From: Macrotis lagotis
Lineage: Eukaryota; Chordata; Mammalia; Peramelemorphia; Peramelidae
Assembly: GCF_037893015.1 (NCBI RefSeq)
Contig: NC_133665.1
Coordinates: forward strand, 107,071,971 to 107,135,970
Length of the DNA: 64,000 nt
Direction: 5' to 3'
This document shows, piece by piece, positions 1 to 10,444 of the stretch (within the stretch, counting starts at the first letter, position 1; the number at the start of each line of letters is the position of its first letter). Under the pieces are notes generated by a model, which saw only the letters and a list, made by a program, of their open reading frames with translations, made no database searches and had not been told where the DNA came from. The translations under genes and the position numbers were made by a program.

Positions 1-1692
1 AAGCTCAAGATAGAAAAGGGGTGGAATCACACAGGACCATACAGGATAGTTAATTTGCTGTTACCTTTCTATGCTTCAAAAAAGTCAATTGTCTCTGTGA
101 AAGGGGTTGATCAGTTATAGGGGGTTTCTCTAAGGTGGGAAGGGGGCTCATAGCAGAGATCAAAGGTTTTCCTAATTCTTTAAATATATTACTAATTTTA
201 AAACAAATTCCAAATTTAGATCTGTAAAGAACTTGGGGCTCACCACACCTGTTTATAGCTCAGGAAGTAGGAAAGGATGTTGGTGAGCTTTGGTGAATGG
301 TGGCAGACGATGTAGTCTTTTGAAAAGCCCAGGTAGGCACACTGAATACTCTCTCTCTCTCATACCCTGGCAATGATGGCCAAGGTAGAACTGCTTGGGG
401 TGTCTATATACACACATACATATATTTCCATATTGGTCTGCTTTTCTGCAGGTAGGAGAAAATTGGGGAGCAAGCAGGCTGTGGGTGAACACAATTTCTA
501 CAGTCCCACCAAGTCTACCCCTAGCTCAGAACACTTGGTATTCTTGGTAATAGGCTGTAAAGTGGTTGGTGGAGACATAGCAGAGCATGGACGAGAAATG
601 GGAAGCTAAAAAGGTCTCCTGGCTCCTGAGAGGTCTTCCCTTTCATGGGACTGTTATAGAATCTTAGAATTCTAGCATCAGAAGCACTTGACCATATATC
701 TCCTCTCCAAGGGGAGAGAATGAAGGCAGAAAGTCTTGGCTTCAGAACCATGTAAACACCCTCCACCCCAAACACTACAAAGCATTTTCCTTACAGAGGA
801 CCTATGAGGAAAGTTCTACAGGATTGATGATGTCTATTCCACAGATGAAGACACTGAGATTTTTAGGGTTTATAAGTGGTTTTTCCTGAATCATACAGCA
901 TTGGAGTCAAGGTTTAAACCTGGAGTATCTCACTCAAGAACAACATACTTCCATGGGCAAATTCTTTTCAGTCCCAGGCTGCTAGGTGGCAATGGGATGG
1001 ACCCTGTAAAGCCCTTGCTGAAGCCTACAGAACTGGACACCAGACTGGGGACCCGAGCAACTCTGCTTGGGCAGAGAGAGTGGCTGAGGGCTATGATGGA
1101 TCCCCAGCCCTGGTAGAAATGCTTTCTCCCCAGGAGCACCACCTCTTCTCATTGTTCATCTGCAGTCAGGATACTTAGCTTCTGGGCCCAAAGCTCCTGA
1201 GGATCCCACCTCCACAAAGGTTCTCAGAGTTCCCATTCCTCCAGTTCTACAAGTATGCTTCTAACAATAAGAGCAACCCCCATTTCTAGAGATAAAGTAT
1301 TATCAATTCCAGTTTTTCAGATGAGAAAATCAAGTCTCAAAAGAAGGAGCCCCTTGCCCAGGATCACCCAAACAGGAAATCTCAAGAGCCTGGAAAGTCC
1401 GTTAGGGGTGTGGCATGGTAAGGGGAGTTGTGGGCATACTCCTGGTTTCCAGGTGTAGGAGGAGGATTACACCTGCAGAGCTGGAGGGCAGGAAGTAGAA
1501 AAGGGGAGAAAAAAAGGCTTCTTTGCCTGGAGTCTAGCCACAGAGCAACGAACTTACTGACTCCCTGCACTCTGAGCCAGAACCATAGTCAGCTAGGCCA
1601 AAGTCCTCCCCTTATTTTACAAATAAGGAAGCTGAGGGGTTCAAATAAATCCAAGCCAAGGCCCTGGCTTGTCAGAAAAGGAAACTAAGGCA
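1..1692. other. Intergenic sequence, left edge
   Basis: No gene is supported here. The open frames are short, overlap on both strands and resemble no family I know. Diverged MIR-like pieces are visible around 790-910 and 1270-1390 (motifs such as a run of ATGAGAAAATCAAG and CACTGAG). The rest looks like unconstrained sequence. Confidence 0.6.
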
Positions 1693-1705
1693 AGAAAATG
1701 GGACT

Positions 1706-1870
1706 GGGGCAGCTAGGTGGGCAGTGGATAGAGCACCGGCCCTGGAGTCAGGAGTACCTGAGGTCAAATCCAGCCTCAGACACTTAGTAATTACCTAGCT
1801 GTGTGGCCTTGGGCAAGCCACTTAACCCCATTTGTCTTGCAAAAAAAAAAAAAAAAGAAAAAAGAAAAAA
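1706..1870 (+). mobile_element. WSINE1-like SINE with target-site duplication
   Basis: The copy starts GGGGCAGCTAGGTGG, has the internal CTGGAGTCAGGAGTACCTGA and TAGCTGTGTGGCCTTGGGCAAG blocks, and ends in CTTGCAAAA with an A-rich tail. A 13-bp flanking duplication (AGAAAATGGGACT at 1693-1705; AGAAAATGAGACT at 1871-1883, one mismatch) shows insertion by target-primed retrotransposition. The family name is from memory of marsupial SINEs. Confidence 0.85.
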
Positions 1871-1919
1871 AGAAAATGAGACTGACTTTCCCAAACTGAC
1901 ACAATCAGAATAAGTGTTC

Positions 1920-2155
1920 ATTGTTGCCTACCAGACATCTGTGCTAAGCTCTTTTTATAAATGTCTCATTTGATCCTCAAAACAACCCTGCAAGGTAGAT
2001 GCTATTCTTACATTTTACAGTTGAGGAAACTGAGGCAAAGAGAAGTTAAATGATTTGTTTATGTTTACATAGCTAGTAAGTGTCTGAGGTCAAATTTGAA
2101 TTCACACCTTGCTGACTCCCAACCCAGGGCTCTATCCACCTAGCCACCAGTTGTC
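1920..2155 (-). mobile_element. MIR/MAR1-like CORE-SINE, minus strand
   Basis: Reverse-oriented CORE-SINE: it has the ATTTGATCCTCAAAACAACCCT, GAGGAAACTGAGGCAAAG and CATAGCTAGTAAGTGTCTGA blocks and ends with CTCTATCCACCTAGCC. It is well diverged, so it is old. A similar, shorter remnant lies at about 2340-2430. Confidence 0.7.
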
Positions 2156-2449
2156 TCAATGAGTCAATGACTGGATTAGAACCCAGACCTCTCAAGTCTC
2201 AGTTCAGGATTCATCGAAATTTGCAGGCTGAATACAAGTGCCTCCCTTCTGTGTGCTCTGAGATCATTCTTCTATATTGTGATTATTATATATTAGTAAG
2301 TATATAATTTAAGGTTTACATAAGCACCTCCCTCCCAGCAATCTTTTAAAGATCCTTAGTGAAACAATTATTAATCCCATTTTACAGACAAGGAAACCAA
2401 GATCCTGAGGGGGAAGTGGTTTACCCAGGGTCATAAGCCTGTTGTCCAC

Positions 2450-3100
2450 AGTTTGCCTTCCAAATGTATGCAAAAAGTTGGGGCTCTACTGAGAAAGGAA
2501 AGAGACGCTAGTCCCTGGGGCATCTGGGTCTCCCTGGGCCTTTCCTCCCTTCCCCTGAGCTCCCCATCTCTGGATCAAGCTTCCCCAACAAGGGCTCTGA
2601 GCCCGCCCAAGAGCCCACAAGGGGGCAGGCTCGGCCTAGCTGCCCAGGCTCTAAGATGACCTTATCCTGACTAGCCTTGGGACAACTTGTTGGCCACCTC
2701 CTTTCTACCCCTTCCCTGGCTCCTTCCCTCCTCCCCCAATGACTCAGGCCTGCAGGATAGCTTGTCCCCCTCCCCCAACCTAACTTCCCTCCTCTCTTGC
2801 CCGGCATAAGCCAAGGGGACATTAAATGAGGGAGGTTGACGTCACCCTCGGCTCAGTGACTGCTGCCCCCAGACCAGGGCCCTGGCCCAAGGTACAATGG
2901 CCCTCATTGTAGGCCTCAGTTGGAGGGCAGAACACGGTCAGTTGGAGTCAAGTTGGGGCTGCAGACACTCCCTTTCCCAAAGTCACCTGACAATGGAGGG
3001 GCTGATTAGTCCCAAAGGACCCCCTCCCACCTTGAAGACCCACAAGGACACTCCCCTTTACACCTGTGGGAGGGTGGGGAAATAAGATGTGAGCTCAGGA
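2450..3100. promoter_or_regulatory. Repeat-free GC-rich block with a palindromic CRE
   Basis: This stretch lacks recognisable interspersed repeats. It contains a full palindromic cAMP-response element, TGACGTCA, at 2837-2844, followed by TCAGTGACTGCTGCCCC. Both the lack of repeats and the motif suggest a distal regulatory element, but no coding or transcript evidence supports it. The target gene cannot be told from sequence; SEMA3B is the nearest downstream gene seen. Confidence 0.3.
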
Positions 3101-3689
3101 CAAGGGGCATCAGAGCTATTCACAGGATTCCAGAGCCATCAAGGACCATAGAGAATGTCAGACCAAGAACACAGAATGTCAGAACCAGAAGGGGCCTAAG
3201 AAAAACACATGACAGAGATGAAGAATAGAAATTACAGTAAATGAAAACTAGAAAGGAACCCAGAACCTAGAATGTCAAAATACAGAATGCCAAAGTGAAA
3301 AGAAAATCTAGAGGCCAAATCCCTTCATTATACATCTGGGGAAACTGAGGCACAGGGAAAAGGGCCTAAAAAGGACACACAGGCTATCTGGGGGGAGGGG
3401 GGGTCATAGCTCAGGTCTTTTCCCTAATGTCCTGGACAAAATTGGAAGGAGCTCCAGTGACCCAACAGGGCTACCCAAATGGGGGAAGGACTCCAGCCTG
3501 TTGCTCTTTCCCCCATCCACCCACCTTCTTGGGAAAGTTCAAGCAATAGTATTGAACCCATGCTTTTACATTGGTCCCCCCCAAAATCCCTACATCCCTA
3601 CATTTCCATCAGATTGGAAAACAGATCCTGGTTATGACTTGGGAAGGGCATAGGAAGTCATGCATCCTGAGGTGGTGAGAAGAGACCTA

Positions 3690-4150
3690 GGAAATTTAAT
3701 TCAATTCAATATATATTAAACATCTGATGTCCTCTACTCCAGTTGAGTCTCTACAGGTGAAAGAGATAATATTCCCTGCCATTGAGGAGCTTAAATTCTA
3801 ATGGAGGAGGACAAAGGAGGTTCATCAGCAGAGCGAGATGGAGCCCAAGGATTATGGGGGAGATTACTGTCCAAATGAAGACTTCCTGGAGGAACTAGCA
3901 TCTGAGCGGCATCTAAAGGATAAGATGGCAGACGAAGGCATATGGTCCAGGCATGACTTGGGCAAATAAACACAAAGTGATTAGAAACAGTAGGAGGAGA
4001 ATGGAAGATAGGTAGAAATCAAGTTTGTCTAGAATGCAGAATGCCTGAAAGGGAATGCTATGAAATCTGGATGAAAAGGTAATGATAAGCACAGTCAACG
4101 AGGCCACAAGGGCAGGATAGCTTAGAGAGCAAGGAGAGATTGGAGACAGG
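3690..4150 (+). repeat. Old interspersed repeat, family unassigned
   Basis: It carries the GAGGAGCTTAAATTCTAATG block followed by purine-rich text (AAGACTTCCTGGAGGAACTAGC). This type of old dispersed repeat recurs at 8.88-9.49 kb and 14.65-15.88 kb of this window. It is heavily diverged with no intact reading frame. I cannot name the family with confidence. Confidence 0.5.
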
Positions 4151-5060
4151 TAAAACCCAACTCTTCCCTCTATCCCTCTACCCCCTCATCCTTTCGTCCA
4201 TTTATCTTTTTGTCTCTTGAACCCCATTCCCTCCACCAATGTCCCATTCCCCAGGTCCATCATTCTGTTCCCATGTCCCTCCCCATCTCCTATCCACCTC
4301 TCCTTCTGTCTCTCTATACCCTCTCCACTTTCTCTCTTTACTTTCTCCTCCCAATTCCCATGACCCCCGGCATGTCCTTATTGGGAGGATGTTGGCATGA
4401 GATGAGAGCCCCCTTCCCTCCATTGGGAAGGAAGCAGACACACCCCTCCTCTACCCTCCTTCTTCCTGTGGTTTTTCCTGTGGACTGGGTTTCCCCAATG
4501 CTCAGCTGCCAGCCTAAGGATACTTCAGAGTCCTTGTCCCTGGGTCCAGAGCTCACAGCCCCATGTCTACCTGGGGACCTCTCCCTATCTTCCCCCTGAA
4601 ACTCAGACCATCAATGACACAGAAGTCTTTCCCATTGTCAGAACTGATATTTGAGGGAGAAGAGAGTTCTCTTGGACTAGAATGGGGGGGGGAGCAAGTT
4701 GCCCTTTTGATGCCCTTTCCCCGTGTCCACTGTCCCAGCTAAACAGGACACAGAAGACGGAAGCATCTGTGCCAGGGAGGCTGTCCAGGAAGTCCTTGTG
4801 TCCTCTGTCCTCTATCCAGGGGCTATTCCGGGGACAGAGCTGCTGGGGTATGGTACATAGAGGCCTCTTTGAGTCAGCTGGCATCACTGCCAAGGATGGC
4901 CTAGCCAACACGGAACAGACCACACCCTCCTTTGGTGGGGAAGCAGGAACCAGTCCAGGTGAGACCTCTGGAGATAAGACCCCAAACTCCTAGTGGCCAC
5001 TCCTCTCCTAGCCCACCAGAGTGGACCAATTCTTCTCCTATATCCCCCAACCCACCTTCC
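4150..5060. other. Pyrimidine-rich intergenic tract
   Basis: The plus strand is strongly C+T biased to about 4,600, with runs such as CCTCTATCCCTCTACCCCCT, which keeps several frames open on both strands. No protein family is recognisable, so the open frames are treated as compositional. From 4,600 to 5,000 the sequence is mixed and unassigned. Confidence 0.5.
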
Positions 5061-5064
5061 TGTT

Positions 5065-5460
5065 TCCATCTCATTACCGTTTCCTATTCTGTCCCCAAAA
5101 TATCTCAAGTATACATTCTTCCCTCTATGTCTCTGGCATCAGAACAATCAATCCGCTTTCTTCATCTTTCATATATTACTGTCTTCCACCTCACTGTTCC
5201 AACTCATGACTCTGTCTCCTATTCTGTTCCTAATCCCTCTACCCTCAATATCTCTGGCATCAGAACAGCCAGCCTTCTTCCTTCATACTTCACCTATAGT
5301 CTCCCATGCCACTCTTTCCATATCATGACCCTGTCTCCTAGTCTGTCCATAATACTTCTGATCTCAATATCTCTGGCATCAGAATAATCCTTCATAAATA
5401 CTGTTTCTTATCCTACTGTTCCCCTTCCATTTTTCTGTTCTCCTGTCCCTGAAACTCCAT
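5065..5460 (+). repeat. Three-copy tandem repeat, about 120-bp unit
   Basis: The block TCTCTGGCATCAGAA occurs at 5130, 5251 and 5370, spaced 121 and 119 bp apart. Around each copy the same order recurs: TCCTATTCTGT-like, then a CTCAATAT-like block, then TCTCTGGCATCAGAA, then a CTTCATA-like stretch. The units are diverged. It keeps overlapping plus-strand frames open, but none is a plausible gene. Confidence 0.75.
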
Positions 5461-5649
5461 GCTCTGTCTTACTGGCCTTCTGACCCTCTATTTTTCATGG
5501 CATTATCCTTACGTCTCCCATCTCTTTCCGTTGTTCTCCAGCTTTATTTCCCTCTGTCCCTCGATCCCTATCCAAACTTTTGTTCCCGACATCCCTTGTT
5601 CTCCACCTCCCTATATTCTGGTCTCTCTGGAAGATGGGGGAAGGAGTAC

Positions 5650-6480
5650 CTAGGGTCTGAGGTGAGCCCCAGCTCTCTACAACAAATGGAGTCCTCACCC
5701 TGACACACAAGTTATTCTTTAAGGCAACAGCCCACGCGCCGCAAGCCCTTAAACCCACACCTATGGACAAAAAAGGCCCCGCCAGAGGGGCCAAAGTGGT
5801 AAGGCTGACTGCTCTCCTCACCCAGACTGAGCCTTTGTTCATCTATTCATCTTTCCCCCTCTCACCCCCACTCCCACCACAGGATCAGAACATAAATAAG
5901 GAGAGAGGGGGGCAGGCTCTGTCAGCTCCCCCCATCTCAACATCGCTGAACTCTAGGAGACAAGGCCCTCATTGTCCTGAGTGGGCAGGCGGGGGCTGAC
6001 TCAATGAGGCCTTATCTACCTCCTTGGGGGTTAGGGGAAATTCCCAGCCATTGTAGGGGCAAAGAAGAGGGTGCTCTAGGAATTAGGCAGGGGGAGCCTG
6101 AGCTGCAAAGAGAGGTCAATGAAGGTCTCATGATTTTCCAGGCAGAGACTGAGTCATTCAGTCCATCCCCAAAGAGTCCATTGGGTTAACTCCCCCTTCC
6201 CCCATCCCCATCCTGAGAGTGAACCCAGGTTTCAGGGGATAGAAAAATTGCTGGTTTGGAGACAAACTGTGGGAGAGTGGGGAGAGTTGACCCCAGGATT
6301 ATGGGAGGAAGAAGAGTGGAATGTGGCTAGGACTAGACTGGCGGGTTTGGGAAATCCCAATTTTATCCTTGGCTAATAAGGAACCAAGTCTGTGGACCAC
6401 TTATTGGCCCCCTTACTTGGGCCTTTAGATTTGAACCAGCGTGGCCATAATCATGAACTAAGGGTAAGAAGTCATTTGTT
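5650..6480. other. Intergenic, mostly repeat-free
   Basis: No gene or clear repeat is seen. GC-rich text around 5720-6190 includes AACATAAATAAGGAG and TGACTCAATGAGG-type motifs. Conservation could not be tested. Confidence 0.35.
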
Positions 6481-6718
6481 GTTAAGTCATTTTCTGTTGT
6501 GATCTCTTTTGGGGTTTTCTTAGCAAAGATAACTAGAATAGTTTGCTGTTTCCTTCTCCAGTTCTTTTGATAGATGAGAAAACTTGAGGCAAGCACAGTG
6601 AAGTGACTTGCCCAAGGTCATACAGCTAATACATGTCTCAGGCAGGATTTGAACTCAGAAAGATGAGTCTTCCTGACTTCAGGTCTGGCACTCTATTCAC
6701 TTGCCACTAAGTTCCCTC
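6480..6718 (-). mobile_element. MAR1-like CORE-SINE, minus strand
   Basis: It shows the reverse-oriented marsupial order: GGGGTTTTCTTAGCAAAGAT, TTTCCTTCTCCAGTTC, GATGAGAAAACTTGAGGC, TGACTTGCCCAAGGTCATAC, GGATTTGAACTCAG, then CACTCTATTCACTTGCCAC. It is an old copy with many substitutions. Confidence 0.75.
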
Positions 6719-6729
6719 ACAGAGGAGAG

Positions 6730-8880
6730 CTGACTTTCAAGCCTGGGCCTCCGAATGGGGAGCTGGGCCTCCCCACCCCCCCATGTGGCAGGAGCATTGC
6801 CCAGAAGCCCCACCCGGCCCCAAAATAGTCCAGAAAGCCCTGATGTGGTGGGAGTGGAGTTATGTTATTTATAACCTGTTCAGGGGCCATGGAGAGTGGG
6901 AGGGAGAAGCAGCTGGAGACAGAGACTGAGAGACAGAGGGAAGATGAAATGGGGGCTCTTCGTTCTTTGCCGCCATCTTCTCTTCCATTTCCTTCCCTGG
7001 GAGACAGTGGATTCACTGAAGCAGCCACCAATTCTCCTTCCCCAGGAGGTCAGAGCACTAACATCCAGGGACTCCGTAGTCCATAAAAGGATCCACATGG
7101 CCCTAAGCTAAGATGAGACTGACCCAGACAATCAAGTTCCCCTTGTTGAGGGAGGGATTGGATTCAAGGTCTTTTTCAAAGGGGAGACTGGAGAAGGGGT
7201 TCATGAAACTGAGAATTACAGAAATGTCAGAACTATGAGTAACCTAAGAAATGATGTGGTCTAATCATTTTACAGGGAGGTTAGGGGTAAGACAACCACC
7301 AAACCCTTCAAGAATACAAATAGAGAAACTAAGGCTCCATTCTCACACACATGAACTTAGTGGCAGGGCTTAGAATAGATGGGGAAATTCATGTCCCATG
7401 TTCAGCCCTTCCCCACTTTAGCAGAGATAACAGGAGGGAGCAAGATGGATCCTATGGCCCAGTCATCAGATCGCCATGTTGTTTTACCCCAATCTCCACT
7501 TGACGCTAGCAATATAACTTGTTTTTAGATTTAGACTTAAGCCTAGCATTAGAGTATAAGTTTAGGAGTCAGAGTCCCTGCGTGAGGATTCCAGATCTGT
7601 TATTTACTAGTGAGACGACCTTGAGCAAGATCACAGAAGTTCTGGTGAGACTGTCTCTTCTTCTGTGAAATGTATCTCCCAGTAGGACTAAATTACCTTT
7701 AGATTTATAACCTTAATGACTCCCAGGCCTAGCCTTTCCTTCGAGGGTAGCCAGGGGACCAGAAGTGCAACTTCACCAGATTAACAGAGTTTTCAAATTT
7801 GGGAAACTGAGGCACGGATCCAGGTAACAATCATCAGTGACTTCAGACAGGAAAATAGACACTTGAATTCCCTTGGCCTGTCTTGGGAGCAGCACTTTGA
7901 ACCCAAACAACCTCAAGCCTTTTTCTTCTAGTGAATATAACCAAAATGAAGGCAGGGTCATAGAAATTTGGGTAGGCAGGAGCCAAGGAGTTAAGATTCC
8001 TCATCAATCATTAGATAATATGATCATAGGATTTAGGTTATCTGGTCCTAGACTTTCATTTTCCAAAAAGAACATAAAAAAATAGGAAAAATATTTGTGT
8101 CTGTGTCCTCAGAACTTAAATCAGTTTGGCCTGCTATAGTACATAGTCTGCCCTTGCTGGAGCCAGCTTCTGTTTGACCCTGTGAAATACCCCACCCTAG
8201 CAATGGCAGCATTTCTGGTCTGGAAAGAAGCCCCAGAATTGGTTTATGAAAAGGAGAGAGATGGGAAAGGAGTTGAACTGAGGTCTGGCATTACCCTGAA
8301 GTGTTGTGTGCATATGTATTGTGTTTAATGTATGTGTATGGTATGTGTGTTAATGTGTGTGTGAGTCTGTGTGTGTTATGTATGAATATGTGTGCGTGCA
8401 TGTGTGAGAGTGTGGTGGCAATGGTGGAGTACCAGGGAGGTTTGCTGCCCTCCCTCAGGAGTAGATGATCAGGAAGGATCTGTCTAAGATCTGGGAGGGG
8501 GATATTGGGCTCCTCATCCCCGCCCCCCTTACTCCTTTCTGTTCCTAGGATTATGAAGTATTGGGATCCTAGCCCAAGAAGCACCTGACCCTAATCCTAA
8601 CCCCCTCCTGGGGAATCAAGATGGGGGATGGGTGTAAGATCCCTGCTGCCCACCCCTCCACCCCTGCCCCCCTACTTGGCCCCTGGCACAGATTTCACCA
8701 CTCATACTGCTCCCTCCTCCTCCTCTCCCTTTCGATAACCCCTTGTCCCACTAAGGCTGCCTCACCCAGATCACATCCACAGTCACGGTCACACAGACCC
8801 AGGCCTAGACAGACCCATTCATAATCCCCCACACAGGCACAGACCCAAGCAGAGTCTGGCAGAGGGACAGTGAGAGATGA
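6730..8880. other. Intergenic; MEF2-like site and MIR remnants
   Basis: No gene is supported. A MEF2-consensus octamer core, TTATTTATAA, lies at 6865-6874, beside TGTGGTGGGAGTGGAG. MIR-like pieces lie near 7200-7400 and 7550-7720. A (TG)-rich tract runs from about 8300 to 8410 and a GC-rich stretch from about 8590 to 8860. Confidence 0.4.
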
Positions 8881-8884
8881 TGCC

Positions 8885-9490
8885 ATTCAATTCCACAAGC
8901 ACATATTAATTAAACACCTACCAGGTACCAGGCACTGCTGGATCTGGAAATACAAAGACAAAAAGAAAGAAAAACAATTGCTCTACTTAAGAGACTCAAA
9001 TGGAACCAGGCAAAGACAGATAAATAAATGCAGATAAGTAAATAAGTCAATACAAGATAATTCGAGACATTACAGGCAAGATCCTTGGAGAGGGGGCTGT
9101 TCATTATTGATGTTTGTATCTCTGTCGTCTAACAATGTGCCAGAATATAGTAGGCAATTAATAGATGCTTGCCGATTGATCTATTGAAAAGAGGAGCTGA
9201 AGAATCAGCAAAGTCAGCAAATAGGAGCTGTCTTGAAAGAAGCTAAGCATTTTAAGGGAAGGGAGAGAACATTCCAGAACAGCCTGGGCAAAGAGTTGGA
9301 GACAGCAAATGATGTGTGAAGTTTGGGGGGATGGTTAGTAAGCCAGTTTCTCTGGAATATGAACAGGAATAATGTGAAATGTGTGTAGAAAAGGAGGCTG
9401 GAGACCTAATGTGACTTAGTCTAAGAGGTAACAAGGAGCTGCTGAAGATTCTGGAGAGACAGAGGGATGGACAGATCTTGAGGAATTCCT
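8885..9490 (+). repeat. Old interspersed repeat with an L2-like insert
   Basis: The outer repeat (ACACCTACCAGGTACCAGGC ... GAGAACATTCCAGAACAG) is the same type as at 3.69-4.15 kb. At about 9102-9180 it is broken by text resembling a LINE L2 3' end (TATCTCTGTCGTCTAACAAT ... AGTAGGCAATTAATAGATGC). The order implies that the L2-like piece landed in the older repeat. Confidence 0.5.
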
Positions 9491-9688
9491 TTAGGAATTT
9501 AACTTTGTAAACTATAAGGAATGGACAGGGACAGAGCCATTAAGAGTCACTCTGCCTTAGACCAGGTGAAAGGTGATGAAGGTGTGCCCTTCAGCCCCAA
9601 AGGCCTGCACAGTCACACACTGCTGCTATCCCAGAAACTCACTCAGATTCTGTCACTGACCATGGCGATCAGGAAGGACACAAGCAGA

Positions 9689-9833
9689 GGCAGCTCCGTA
9701 GTTAAGTAGATAGAGCTCCAGCCCTGGAATCAGGAGGACCTGAGTTCAAATTTGACCTCAGACTCTTGATATTTACTAGCTGTGTGACTTGGGTAAGTCA
9801 CTTAACCCCATTACCCCACCAAGAAAAAAGAAT
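9689..9833 (+). mobile_element. WSINE1-like SINE
   Basis: It has a diverged head (GGCAGCTCCGTAGTTAAG), then AATCAGGAGGACCTGAGTTC, TAGCTGTGTGACTTGGGTAA and CACTTAACCCCATTACC with a short A-rich end. No clear flanking duplication was found, so it is older than the copy at 1706. Confidence 0.75.
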
Positions 9834-10222
9834 ATGGGGAGGATCCTTGCCCAGGTCAAGCTTAGGGGAATTTCGGATATCTTGGTGGTGTATCAGGTCC
9901 TGTCCTGACTTAGGATATATCTTTTGACTGATTAATTGGGGGTGGGAGGGAGGGGGTGTCAGAGGACAATGGGTATTGGGTGGGTGGCATGCTAAATCCT
10001 AGTTCCCTCTGAGGTCCAGAGGAGCTACCCTCTTGTTTCCCCCTTTAGAAAAGAAGTCTAAAGGCAAGTATGTTTTGGAAGGACATGGATACCCTGGAGC
10101 TGTTCCCCTCTGAGTCAAGAGAGTTGGGGGAAGGGTTGGGGTGGTAGTGATGGGAGAAGCTTTGTCTTCTGAGTAGTGTTAGACTAAGAATTGGGAAAGG
10201 AACCTGCACTGAACACATACAA

Positions 10223-10224
<2 letters not shown>

Positions 10225-10274
<50 letters not shown>

Positions 10275-10284
10275 ACACACACAC
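10225..10284. repeat. (CA)n microsatellite
   Basis: Nearly pure CA dinucleotides for about 60 bp, interrupted by one T near 10,270. Confidence 0.95.
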
Positions 10285-10378
10285 CCTTTATGGAGCAAAA
10301 GAGACAGAAGAATGGAGGTAAGGGCTCAAGTGATAGACAATACGGAGTATTTCTCACACTCCATTCTCTCCCAAGATT

Positions 10379-10379
<1 letters not shown>

Positions 10380-10444
<65 letters not shown>
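10380..10444. repeat. (TC)n microsatellite
   Basis: Nearly pure TC dinucleotides with one TG interruption, starting about 95 bp after the CA tract. Confidence 0.95.
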
